Below the pieces are notes generated by a model, which was given only the letters and a program-made list of their open reading frames with translations, was not told where the DNA came from and made no database searches. From Serpentinimonas raichei (lineage in GTDB: Bacteria > Pseudomonadota > Gammaproteobacteria > Burkholderiales > Burkholderiaceae_C), in NCBI RefSeq assembly GCF_000828895.1, contig NZ_AP014568.1:1-64000 (forward strand): a DNA stretch of 64,000 nucleotides, given 5' to 3'. Shown here piece after piece: positions 44,818-52,807 of this stretch. How positions within the stretch are numbered: position 1 is the stretch's first letter; every line of letters starts with the position of its first letter. Made by a program: the position numbers and the translations under genes.

Positions 44818-45747
44818 TCAGGCAATGGCTAGGGCAGATTCGACACGCTCCTGCCCCGCTCGCCCGTGCCAGTAGCCATTGCAGTCTGGCTGCGGCAGCA
44901 AGGGCAACAGGTGCGCGCGCGCCTGCGCGCCCGAGAGCGCACCGCGGCGCACCGCGTCGTAGAGCCCGAGGATGGCTGCCGTGTGCTGCGCCTGCGGGCC
45001 GATGCGCGCCACCTGCACGCCGAGGGCGATCACTTCGTCCCAGGCGTCGATCAGGCTGTATACGCGCGCCGACTGGGTCTGGATGCCGTTGAGCACTAGG
45101 AATTCGGCCTGCTCGCGCGTGCGCAGCAGCAGGCCGTCGGGGTAGTCGAGGCAGCGAAACTGGCAGTCGTCCTTGGGCAGGCGGTGGTGCCGGGCGGTGA
45201 AGCAACGGGCCGAATAGGCCAGCGCCAGCCGGCCATGCACCAGCAACTCGGTTTGCAGCCCCGGCGGGCGCTGGCGCTGCAACAGCGCCAGATCGGTGCG
45301 GGGCAGCTCCAGCGGTGCCACCCAGCGCTGCGCCCCGAGCTCGTCCAGCCACTGCAGCGCCGGGCCGTTGTAGAGGTTGAGGTGCGGCCCGGCAACGAAG
45401 GGCTGGCGCGCTGCCGTCAGCACCCCGACCGCGCCCATGTCGTTGGCCTCGACCAGAAACTCTCCGTTGCTCACCACCTTGTGCATGGCGGCGACGTCCG
45501 AGCCCGATTCGAGCAGCACCTGGGTCGAGAGCAACACCGTTTTGCCGGCCGCTTGCAGCCGCCGCCCTAGGTCGATCCAGTCCGATAGACGCAACTCGTG
45601 GCGGCGCGAGCAGGTGACTTCGCCCAGATAGACCAGATCGACCGCGCTGGCGGCGATTTCTTCATAAAAATCGAACACCGCCAGCCGCGGCCAGTAATAC
45701 GGCAGCGGGGCCAGGGCAAGCAGGATCGGGGCGGGCATGGCGCTCAT
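44818..45747 (-). CDS. ubiV: UbiV: U32-family Fe-S component of oxygen-independent hydroxylation
   Basis: 309-residue U32-family protein that with UbiU hydroxylates the quinone ring without oxygen. The four cluster cysteines are present: Cys46 (EVTCSRRHEL), Cys182, Cys195 and Cys199, with the last three spaced as in E. coli UbiV (x12, x3). The ATG at 45747 overlaps the ubiU stop (ATGA). Confidence 0.93.
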   Translation of the reverse strand: MSAMPAPILLALAPLPYYWPRLAVFDFYEEIAASAVDLVYLGEVTCSRRHELRLSDWIDLGRRLQAAGKTVLLSTQVLLESGSDVAAMHKVVSNGEFLVEANDMGAVGVLTAARQPFVAGPHLNLYNGPALQWLDELGAQRWVAPLELPRTDLALLQRQRPPGLQTELLVHGRLALAYSARCFTARHHRLPKDDCQFRCLDYPDGLLLRTREQAEFLVLNGIQTQSARVYSLIDAWDEVIALGVQVARIGPQAQHTAAILGLYDAVRRGALSGAQARAHLLPLLPQPDCNGYWHGRAGQERVESALAIA

Positions 45748-46742
45748 TTCCAAGCGCGCTGGTAGGCGCCCAGGGTGTGTTGTTGGCCTTCGGCGACCTG
45801 GTCCAGCGCCGCCATCCACTCGCCGCGCGGGGTGTAGTGCTGTGGCTGCGCCTGGCAGGCGTCGATGGCGGCGCGCCATACGGCAGTGACTTGCGCCACA
45901 TAGGCCGGGCTGCGCTGGCGGCCCTCGATCTTGATCGCGCGCACCCCCATCTGCAGCAGTTGCGGCAGCAGGCTCAGGGTGTTGAGGCTGGTCGGCTCTT
46001 CGATGGCGTAGTCGTTTTCCTGCTCGCCGACGTCGAAACGACCCTTGCACAGCGTCGGGTAACCGGCGTTTTCGTGCGCCGCAAAGCGGTCGATCAACAC
46101 CCCGCCCAAGCGCGCCTCCAGCCCGCGCGGCGTCTCTTGCCAGCGCACCGCCTTGGCGGGCGAGCACACGCCGTGGGTGTTGGGCGCTTCGCCGGTGGCG
46201 TAGGAAGACAGAGCGCAGCGCCCCTCGACCATCACGCACAGGCTGCCAAAGCCGAACACCTCGATTTCGACCGGGGTGCGCTGCACCACCTGGCGCACCT
46301 GCTCCAGCGACAGCACACGCGGCAACACGGCGCGCACCACGCCAAACTGGCGCTGGTAAAAATTGATCGCTTCGTGGTTGGTTGCCGACCCCTGCACCGA
46401 CAGATGCAGCCGCAAAGCCGGATGCTTGCGACACGCATAGCGCAGCAGGCCCGGGTCGGCCAAGATGACGGCATCGACGCCGAGCATCGCCGCCTGATCC
46501 AGCGCCTGTTGCCAGCGCTCGGGTTGCGCCGCCTGCGCGTAGGTGTTGATGGCCATGAATACTTGGCAGCCGCGCGCATGCGCATAAGCCACCCCAGCCG
46601 CCAGCGCGGTGGCGTCGAAGTTCAGGCCGGCGAAGTTGCGCGCATTGGTGGCGTCGCGCAGGCCCAAGTAGACCGCGTTGGCACCGTGGTTGACGGCTTC
46701 CTTGAGGGCGGGCAGGCTGCCAGCCGGGCAGATCAGATCCAT
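45744..46742 (-). CDS. ubiU: UbiU: U32-family Fe-S component of oxygen-independent hydroxylation
   Basis: 332-residue U32-family protein, heterodimer partner of UbiV. From the ATG at 46742 the cluster ligands fall at Cys169, Cys176, Cys193 and Cys232, the same numbers as E. coli UbiU. Signatures NARNFAGLNFD, SLCVMVEGRC and ENAGYPTLCKGR are conserved. No FNR/Anr site was found in the 59 bases before it, so it may be transcribed from upstream genes. Confidence 0.94.
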   Translation of the reverse strand: MDLICPAGSLPALKEAVNHGANAVYLGLRDATNARNFAGLNFDATALAAGVAYAHARGCQVFMAINTYAQAAQPERWQQALDQAAMLGVDAVILADPGLLRYACRKHPALRLHLSVQGSATNHEAINFYQRQFGVVRAVLPRVLSLEQVRQVVQRTPVEIEVFGFGSLCVMVEGRCALSSYATGEAPNTHGVCSPAKAVRWQETPRGLEARLGGVLIDRFAAHENAGYPTLCKGRFDVGEQENDYAIEEPTSLNTLSLLPQLLQMGVRAIKIEGRQRSPAYVAQVTAVWRAAIDACQAQPQHYTPRGEWMAALDQVAEGQQHTLGAYQRAWK

Positions 46743-46801
46743 CGGCGAATTATTCACCAAGGGTGCTGCAGCGGCAATAGTGCCAAAGGAGGGTAGCTCG
46801 A

Positions 46802-47956
46802 TCAGGCGGGCGGGCCGGACACCTCGCGCAAACCGATCTGCTCCAGCACCGCTTCCAGATGCGCCACGCTGCGCTGCGGGTGCAGCAGCTTGTCAAGCCC
46901 AAACAGCCCGATGCGAAAGGTGCTCCAATCGGCCGGCTCGTCGCACATCAGCGGCACCCCGGCGGCGCTTTGCACGCCCAAAGCGAGGAATTTCTTGCCG
47001 TTTTGCAGCTCCGGATCGCGCGTGTAGCTCACCACCACCCCGGGGGCTTGGAAGCCCGCTGCCGCCACGCTGCGCAGACCACGGCGCTCGAACGCATGGC
47101 GCACCAAGCGGCCGAGTTCGAGCTGCTGCTGGTGCACCCAATCAAAACCGTGGCTGCGGGTTTCGAACATGGCGTCGCGCAAGCGCACCAAGGCGTCGGT
47201 CGGCATGGTGCTGTGGTAGGTGTGGCCGCCTTTTTCGTAAGCCTCCATCACCTGCAGCCATTTTTTGAGGTCGCAGGCAAAGCTGGAGCTGCGCGTGGCC
47301 TCGATGGCGTGGCGCGCGCGCTCGCTTAGCACCACCATGGCGCAGGCGGGCGAGCTGCTCCAGCCTTTTTGCGGTGCGCTGATCAGCACATCGACTTCGC
47401 AGGCGGGCATATCCACCCACACCGCACCCGAGGCGATGCAATCGAGCACGAACAGGCCGCCCACCTCGTGCACCGCTTGGCCCACCGCTTGCAGATAGGC
47501 GTCGGGCAGCCGCATGCCGGCGGCGGTTTCCACGTGCGGGGCAAACACCAGCGCCGGGCGCTCGCGTGCGATGGTTTCTAGCACCTGGTCGAGCGGGCAC
47601 GGCACCCAAGGGGCCTCGGGGGCCTCACTCAAACGGCGCGCCTTGAGCACCTGCTCCTGCGCGGGAATGGCACCCATCTCGAAAATCTGCGACCAGCGGT
47701 AGCTGAACCAGCCGTTGCGCAGCACCAGCACCTTCTGCCCTGGGGCAAACTGGCGCGCCACCGCCTCCATGCCAAAGGTGCCGCTGCCGGGCACCAGCGC
47801 GGTGGCATGGCCGCGATAGACGGCTTTGAGCACGCCGGAGATGTCGCACATCACGTGCCGGAAGCGTTGCGACATGTGGTTGAGGGCGCGGTCGGTATAG
47901 ACGACCGAGAATTCGAGCAGGCCGTCGGGGTCCACGTGGGGCAGCAGGGCAGGCAT
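46802..47956 (-). CDS. Class V PLP-dependent aminotransferase (alanine-glyoxylate type)
   Basis: 384-residue fold-type I aminotransferase of the alanine-glyoxylate/serine-pyruvate group. PLP lysine is Lys197 in SAPQKGWSSSP, preceded by FVLDCIASGAVWVDM with the cofactor Asp; substrate-side ALVPGSGTFGMEA is typical. Exact substrate cannot be fixed from sequence. It precedes ubiU by 59 bases on the same strand and follows ybdK by 67. Confidence 0.82.
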   Translation of the reverse strand: MPALLPHVDPDGLLEFSVVYTDRALNHMSQRFRHVMCDISGVLKAVYRGHATALVPGSGTFGMEAVARQFAPGQKVLVLRNGWFSYRWSQIFEMGAIPAQEQVLKARRLSEAPEAPWVPCPLDQVLETIARERPALVFAPHVETAAGMRLPDAYLQAVGQAVHEVGGLFVLDCIASGAVWVDMPACEVDVLISAPQKGWSSSPACAMVVLSERARHAIEATRSSSFACDLKKWLQVMEAYEKGGHTYHSTMPTDALVRLRDAMFETRSHGFDWVHQQQLELGRLVRHAFERRGLRSVAAAGFQAPGVVVSYTRDPELQNGKKFLALGVQSAAGVPLMCDEPADWSTFRIGLFGLDKLLHPQRSVAHLEAVLEQIGLREVSGPPA

Positions 47957-48023
47957 GGTGGGGGCTTTCTGGGGTTTGAGGGGCGGCAGATCGGCACCCG
48001 CAGCGCGTGCGCCAAGAATCAGC

Positions 48024-49148
48024 TTAGCATGCTTGGGGCAAGGCCTCGACGGCGGCGCGCACCACGCTCTGCACGTTTGGGTTGGCGGCAAAGCAGCGGC
48101 GCAGGTAGCTGGCATGGTTGCCGTCGCGGGCGGCGGTGCGCTCGATTTCGTCCAGGGCCGGCTCGCAGCGCAGCTCTTGGGCGTGCGTTTGCAGCAGGCG
48201 CAGGGTGGCGAGCACGTCTTCGCGGATGCTGATCGGCTCGAGCTCGTGGGGTTTGACGATCACCCCGTCGAGCCCGAAGCGGCAGGCCTGAAAACGGTTG
48301 TAGGTATAGACCAGATAGTCGCTCTCCTGCGGCGCCGGTTCGGTGCGCATGAGCAGATGCCGACACAGCGCCTGCAAGTAGCCAGCCAGCGCGGCGGCGC
48401 GCTCCACCGTCAGCGGGGTGTCGCACACGCGCAATTCGATGGTGCCGTATTCGGGCTTGGGCCGAATGTCCCAGTAAAAATCCTTCATCGACTTGACCAC
48501 GCCGGTGCGCTCCATGTGCGTGAAGTAGCTCTGGCTAAACTGCTCCCAGTTCAGAATGAAAGGGGCGCGGCCACTAAGCGGAAAGGCGAACACCGAGTTC
48601 AGGCGCGCCGAATCGAACAGCGTGTCCACCCCCTGAGAAAAAGGCGAGGAGGCCGACAAGGCGATGAAATGCGGCACGTAGCGATTCAGCGCGTGCAGCA
48701 GGTACAAGGCTTCGTCGGCCGAGGCGCAGCCGATGTGGATGTGCTGCCCGAACACGGTGAACTGCTTGGCCAAGTAACCATACAGAACCGACAACTGCTC
48801 GAAGCGCGGCTTGGCAAAGATGCGCTGCTCGAACCAGCGCTGAAAAGGGTGCGTGCCACCGCCAGCCAAAGCGATGTTGAGCCGGTCGCAACCCTGCAGC
48901 AGGGTGTCGCGCATCTGGCGCAATTGGCCCAGCAAGGGCCCGTATTCGGTGTGCACCGATGTCGCGACCTCGACCATGCTTTGCGTCATCTCGGGCGTGA
49001 GGGTGCCGGGAAAGGGTTTGCGCGCCAGCAGGTGCAGCAGGTCGTCGGCGCTGCTGGAGAGGTCGTAGTCGAAGGTGTTGACCAGTTGCAGTTCCAGCTC
49101 CACCCCCATGCTGAGTGAGGCCGATTGCCCAAAGGCTTCAAGCGCCAT
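48024..49148 (-). CDS. YbdK-type carboxylate-amine ligase (GCS2 family)
   Basis: 374-residue ATP-grasp-like glutamate-cysteine ligase 2 family protein. MGVELELQLVN, GGGTHPFQRW, HIHIGCASADEALYL and GTIELRVCDTPLTVE are the family blocks. Members have weak gamma-glutamyl-cysteine ligase activity; the true substrate is unclear. Its first 11 bases overlap the end of the upstream antiporter, so the two are tightly coupled. Confidence 0.85.
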   Translation of the reverse strand: MALEAFGQSASLSMGVELELQLVNTFDYDLSSSADDLLHLLARKPFPGTLTPEMTQSMVEVATSVHTEYGPLLGQLRQMRDTLLQGCDRLNIALAGGGTHPFQRWFEQRIFAKPRFEQLSVLYGYLAKQFTVFGQHIHIGCASADEALYLLHALNRYVPHFIALSASSPFSQGVDTLFDSARLNSVFAFPLSGRAPFILNWEQFSQSYFTHMERTGVVKSMKDFYWDIRPKPEYGTIELRVCDTPLTVERAAALAGYLQALCRHLLMRTEPAPQESDYLVYTYNRFQACRFGLDGVIVKPHELEPISIREDVLATLRLLQTHAQELRCEPALDEIERTAARDGNHASYLRRCFAANPNVQSVVRAAVEALPQAC

Positions 49149-50418
49149 GGTTGTCCTTTCTGGCGATGGCAGCGGGCGCACGCGCCGGGTGGGTGAAGTC
49201 GGTTTCACGCGCTGCCACCAGGCTCCATTGCGCCACCCAGGGGCCAAACAGGCCTTGCAGCACCGTCAGCGCCGCCATGGCGGCGAAGGCCGCAGAGGCG
49301 GGCTCGAAACCGTACAGGCGCGTCTGCTCCAGCAGCAGCACGATGAAGGGCGACATCGGCGTCAGCGCCAGCCCGCACCACAGGCCCTTGCGCCAACTGA
49401 TGCCGCTCCAGTGCGCCAGCAACAGATTGCTCAGGGTTTTGGTCAGCAGGCGCAAGCCCAGCAGCACGGCGGCGATGGCCAGCGAGGTCCAGACGTCGGG
49501 CCAGTGGATGAGGGTGCCCACATAGACGAACAGAAACACCATCAGCAGTTCGCCGATCGAGCCAAAACCGCGTTGCGCCGTGCTGAGCTGGACCCGGCAC
49601 TCGCGCGCGGCGATGCCAAACACCAGCGCCACCAGGATCGGCGACAACATCAGGCCGTAGGCGAGCGTGGTCAGCAGCAGAACGGTGAGGGAAAACACCA
49701 CCGTCACGCTCTGGCTGTGCATGGCGAAATGGCGCAGCAGCCAAGGGATGGCCACCCCGGCGGCCGCGCCCAGCGCCGCCGACAGCCCCAAGGCATAGAT
49801 GCTGCCAAAGGCCGCCGCCGTCCAATCGCCGCTGGCGCGCAAGTGCCACATGCCCAGCACCAGCTTGACCAAGAACACCGCCACCAGGCAGTTGATGGCG
49901 CACAGGTGCATGACGCGCTCGGTCACCGGGCCAGAGCTGCGCGTGTCGGCGGCCACGCGCACCAGCACGGCCGGCGAGACCGATACCGCCAGCGCCGCCA
50001 GAATCAGGCGCACCTCCAGGCTGAGCCCGAACCAGCCGCTGGCCCAAAAGGCTGCGCCGAAGGTCAGGGCCGATTCGAATAAGCCCAGCACCAGCACCCA
50101 AGGGTTGTGGCGGAACCAGCGCAGATTGATGCGGTAGCCGAGCTCGAACAGCACGATCGCCAAGGCCAAGTTGGCCAGAAACGACAGGCCAAAAGTGGCG
50201 GCGCCCATGCCAAACCAATCGGCCCACCCAACCAGCAGGCCGAGCGCGAAGTAACTGGTCACGCGCGGCACCCGCCACAGCGCAAACAGCCGCTCACCCA
50301 GAAACCAAGCCAGCAACAGCGTCAGCGGCCAAGCGCTGGAATGCAGTATTTGATAGATATCAATCGTCAAAACCAGATCCTGTATGCGGTCGTTCCAGTC
50401 TAGCAGACCGATGCGCAT
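49138..50418 (-). CDS. CPA2-type cation:proton antiporter membrane domain
   Basis: 426-residue protein of about twelve membrane helices resembling the membrane half of KefB/KefC and related CPA2 exchangers; no C-terminal RCK/TrkA nucleotide-binding domain is present. The extended helix SVSPAVLVRVAADTRSSG carries motif-like Ser-Pro residues. Direction and ion (K+ or Na+) are unknown. Sits between a methyltransferase and the ybdK gene. Confidence 0.78.
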   Translation of the reverse strand: MRIGLLDWNDRIQDLVLTIDIYQILHSSAWPLTLLLAWFLGERLFALWRVPRVTSYFALGLLVGWADWFGMGAATFGLSFLANLALAIVLFELGYRINLRWFRHNPWVLVLGLFESALTFGAAFWASGWFGLSLEVRLILAALAVSVSPAVLVRVAADTRSSGPVTERVMHLCAINCLVAVFLVKLVLGMWHLRASGDWTAAAFGSIYALGLSAALGAAAGVAIPWLLRHFAMHSQSVTVVFSLTVLLLTTLAYGLMLSPILVALVFGIAARECRVQLSTAQRGFGSIGELLMVFLFVYVGTLIHWPDVWTSLAIAAVLLGLRLLTKTLSNLLLAHWSGISWRKGLWCGLALTPMSPFIVLLLEQTRLYGFEPASAAFAAMAALTVLQGLFGPWVAQWSLVAARETDFTHPARAPAAIARKDNHGA

Positions 50419-50421
50419 CCA

Positions 50422-51330
50422 TCAAGCGGCTGGGTCTGGAGGGGCAAAGCGCTGTTTTAACTCGGGCAGGCCCAAGGTGTGCAGCAGCTCCAGCAGGCGC
50501 TGGCGTGCACGCGGCTGCGGCGTGCCGACCTTGCGCGCCAAGATCAGCTCGTTTTTCATCGAGTGCTCCCAGCCCACCAGCTCGGTCACGGTGACGGCGT
50601 AGCCGTGCGCCTCCAGTTGCAGGCAGCGCAGCACGTTGGTGATGTGGCTGCCAAACTCGCGCGTGTGCAGCGGGCGCTGCCAGAGCGCCGAAAGGGGCGT
50701 ATGCGCCCAGCGGCTCCCCGCTTGCTCTGGCGCCTGCTCCCCTGGCGGCTGTGCCGCTTGCAGAGATTTGTGGCGGCGCAGCGCGGCAGCCACCTCGGCC
50801 TGGCAGCACGGCACCAGCACCAGGTGCTGCGCCTGGCGCGCCAGCGCGAAGGCGATGGCGTCGTCGGTGGCGGTGTCGCAGGCGTGCAGCGCCGTCACCA
50901 AGTCGGGCCGCAGCGCCAGCGCGGGGTGCTCGTGCGCCTGCTGCACCGTGGCGGCCAGAAATTCCATGCGCACAAAACCCAGCCGCTGCGCCAGCGCTTG
51001 GGCGCGCTGCACCAGTTCGGCACGGGCCTCGATGCCGATCACCCGGCCCGCGCTGCGCCCCTGCAAGAAGCGGTCGTAGAGCATGAAGCCCAAGTAGGAC
51101 TTGCCCGCGCCGTGGTCCACCAGCGTCACGTCGCCGCGCTGCTGCAGCGCCTGTTGCAGCAGCGGCTCGATGAACTGCAGCAGGTGATTGATCTGCTTGA
51201 GCTTGCGCCGGCTGTCTTGGTTGAGGCGGCCCTCGCGCGTGAGGATGTGCAGCTCCTGCAGCAGCGCAAGCGACTGGCCGGGGTGCAGCTCCAGGTCGGC
51301 GGCGCTGTTGGGTGGGGATTTGGCGGCCAC
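50422..51330 (-). CDS. Class I SAM-dependent methyltransferase (Methyltransf_32-like)
   Basis: About 302 residues, with a nucleotide-binding motif VDHGAGKSYLGFMLYD and an LVTALHACDTATDD motif typical of Methyltransf_32 proteins; LVLVPCCQAEVA may hold a catalytic Cys pair. The start is uncertain: GTG at 51330 or TTG at 51336, two bases after the aroG stop. Longer in-frame reading through the whole of aroG on this strand is an artefact. Substrate unknown. Confidence 0.75.
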   Translation of the reverse strand: MAAKSPPNSAADLELHPGQSLALLQELHILTREGRLNQDSRRKLKQINHLLQFIEPLLQQALQQRGDVTLVDHGAGKSYLGFMLYDRFLQGRSAGRVIGIEARAELVQRAQALAQRLGFVRMEFLAATVQQAHEHPALALRPDLVTALHACDTATDDAIAFALARQAQHLVLVPCCQAEVAAALRRHKSLQAAQPPGEQAPEQAGSRWAHTPLSALWQRPLHTREFGSHITNVLRCLQLEAHGYAVTVTELVGWEHSMKNELILARKVGTPQPRARQRLLELLHTLGLPELKQRFAPPDPAA

Positions 51331-51338
51331 CTTCAAGC

Positions 51339-52466
51339 TTACCGACCCAGCTCGCGCCGCGCCGCCACCGCCTCCGCCAGGCCTTGCAGCAACTGCTGCG
51401 AATCGTCCCAGGCGATGCAGGCGTCGGTGATGCTCTGGCCGTATTCGAGCGCCTGCGCCGAGTCTTTGCCGGGGGTGAATTTTTGCGCCCCGGCCTTGAG
51501 GTGGCTCTCGACCATGACGCCCATGATGCTGCGCGAGCCAGCCGCGATCTGGCCCCCGATGTCGGCCGCCACCGCGATCTGGCGCTGGTGTTGCTTGCTG
51601 CTGTTGGCGTGGCTGCAATCCACCATCAGGCGCGCCGGGATCTGCGCCGCTTGCAATTCGGCGCTGGCGGCGGCCACGCTGGCGGCGTCGTAGTTGGGGG
51701 TTTTGCCGCCGCGCAGAATCAGGTGGCAGTCCGGGTTGCCCTTGGTCTGCACGATCGCCACCTGGCCGTTTTTGTGCACCGACAAAAAGTGGTGTCCGCG
51801 CGCCGCCGCCAAAATCGCGTCGCTCGCAATGCGGATGTTGCCATCGGTGCCGTTCTTGAAGCCGATCGGCGCACTCAGGCCCGAGGCCAGCTCGCGGTGC
51901 ACCTGGCTCTCGGTGGTGCGCGCGCCAATGGCACCCCAACTGATCAGGTCGCCGATGTACTGCGGGCTGATCACATCCAAGAACTCGCTGCCTGCGGGCA
52001 GGCCGAGCCGGTTGATCTCGATCAGCAACTGGCGCGCAATGCGCAGCCCCTCGTCGATGCGAAAGCTGCCGTCGAGGTAGGGGTCGTTGATCAGGCCCTT
52101 CCAGCCCACGGTGGTGCGCGGTTTTTCGAAATACACCCGCATCACGATTTCTAGTGTGTCGCGGTGCTGCTCGCGCAGCGGCTGTAGGCGGCGCGCGTAG
52201 TCGAGCGCAGCGGCCGGGTCGTGGATCGAACACGGCCCGATCACCACCAGCAGCCGGTCGTCCTGCCCTTGCAGGATGCGGTGGATGTTGCGCCGGGTCT
52301 GGCCGATGAGTTGCTCCACCGCCGTGCCCCGGATCGGGAAAAAGCGGATCAGGTGTTCGGGGGGCGGCAGCACGGTGATGTCCTCGATGCGTTGGTCGTC
52401 GGTCTGACTGGTGCGGTCGATCGGGTGCGTGTGCCAGTAGTCGGCGGGGGCGGCGGCGTTGCTCAT
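51339..52466 (-). CDS. aroG: 3-deoxy-7-phosphoheptulonate (DAHP) synthase, AroG type
   Basis: First enzyme of the shikimate pathway, condensing PEP and erythrose 4-phosphate. From the ATG at 52466 it has 375 residues of the type I AroA class: VVIGPCSIHDPAAALDYARRL, MRVYFEKPRTTVGWKGLINDP, GFKNGTDGN and MVDCSHANSSKQ. It is preceded on the same strand by an aromatic-rich leader peptide and a terminator, so expression is most likely attenuated by aromatic amino acid supply. Confidence 0.96.
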   Translation of the reverse strand: MSNAAAPADYWHTHPIDRTSQTDDQRIEDITVLPPPEHLIRFFPIRGTAVEQLIGQTRRNIHRILQGQDDRLLVVIGPCSIHDPAAALDYARRLQPLREQHRDTLEIVMRVYFEKPRTTVGWKGLINDPYLDGSFRIDEGLRIARQLLIEINRLGLPAGSEFLDVISPQYIGDLISWGAIGARTTESQVHRELASGLSAPIGFKNGTDGNIRIASDAILAAARGHHFLSVHKNGQVAIVQTKGNPDCHLILRGGKTPNYDAASVAAASAELQAAQIPARLMVDCSHANSSKQHQRQIAVAADIGGQIAAGSRSIMGVMVESHLKAGAQKFTPGKDSAQALEYGQSITDACIAWDDSQQLLQGLAEAVAARRELGR

Positions 52467-52545
52467 AGTCAAACTCCACAAGGGTTGGGCTGGGTACGAA
52501 AGGGGCGGGCTGGGCTTGGGATCGAGGCTTGCTTGCGGCACGGGC

Positions 52546-52576
52546 AAAAAAAAACCGCCGGAGGGTTCCGACGGTT
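52546..52576 (-). terminator. Attenuator terminator in the aroG leader
   Basis: On the minus strand AACCGTCGG (52576-52568) pairs with CCGGCGGTT (52561-52553) with one wobble, loop of six, then nine T residues (52554-52546). It lies 80 bases before the aroG ATG. The competing segment CCGACGG (52632-52626) inside the leader peptide can pair with CCGTCGG of the 5' arm, forming an antiterminator. Confidence 0.88.
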
Positions 52577-52598
52577 CTTTGGGCGCCTGCGGCCTGCT

Positions 52599-52682
52599 TT
52601 AGGGGGCCACACTCATCGCTCTCTGCCGTCGGGTGACGCGTGAGAACCAAAAGCGGGCAAAATAAAAGCAGGCTGCTTGCAT
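52599..52682 (-). CDS. aroG leader peptide (aromatic attenuator)
   Basis: Twenty-seven-codon open frame, start MQAAC, in which residues 6-13 read FYFARFWF: six of eight are Phe, Tyr or Trp. It ends two dozen bases before the attenuator terminator of aroG. Codons 4-6 (GCCTGCTTT, 52673-52665) are perfectly complementary to AAAGCAGGC around the stop (52600-52592), and codons 17-19 contain the antiterminator arm CCGACGG. Ribosome stalling at the aromatic codons would leave CCGACGG free to break the terminator. No Shine-Dalgarno is seen; the -10 box is so close that the mRNA may be leaderless. Confidence 0.82.
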   Translation of the reverse strand: MQAACFYFARFWFSRVTRRQRAMSVAP

Positions 52683-52689
52683 GGGCGAC

Positions 52690-52695
52690 AATGTA
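52690..52695 (-). promoter_or_regulatory. Extended -10 box of the aroG leader transcript
   Basis: On the minus strand TACATT is preceded by TGC, an extended -10. The predicted start falls at or one base before the leader-peptide ATG (52682). No -35 hexamer is recognisable. Confidence 0.4.
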
Positions 52696-52807
52696 GCACA
52701 TTTGCAGCCAGCGCGGACTGCCGCAGCCCAAAACCAACTCCGGCCCCGCTGCCCCCACCCTGAGCCGCCACGCGCGGGCCCTAAAAGCGGGTAGAGTGTC
52801 AACCCTA

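Noticed and set aside
46743..46801. FNR/Anr box upstream of ubiU
   Set aside because: No TTGAT-N4-ATCAA or near match was found in the short spacer.
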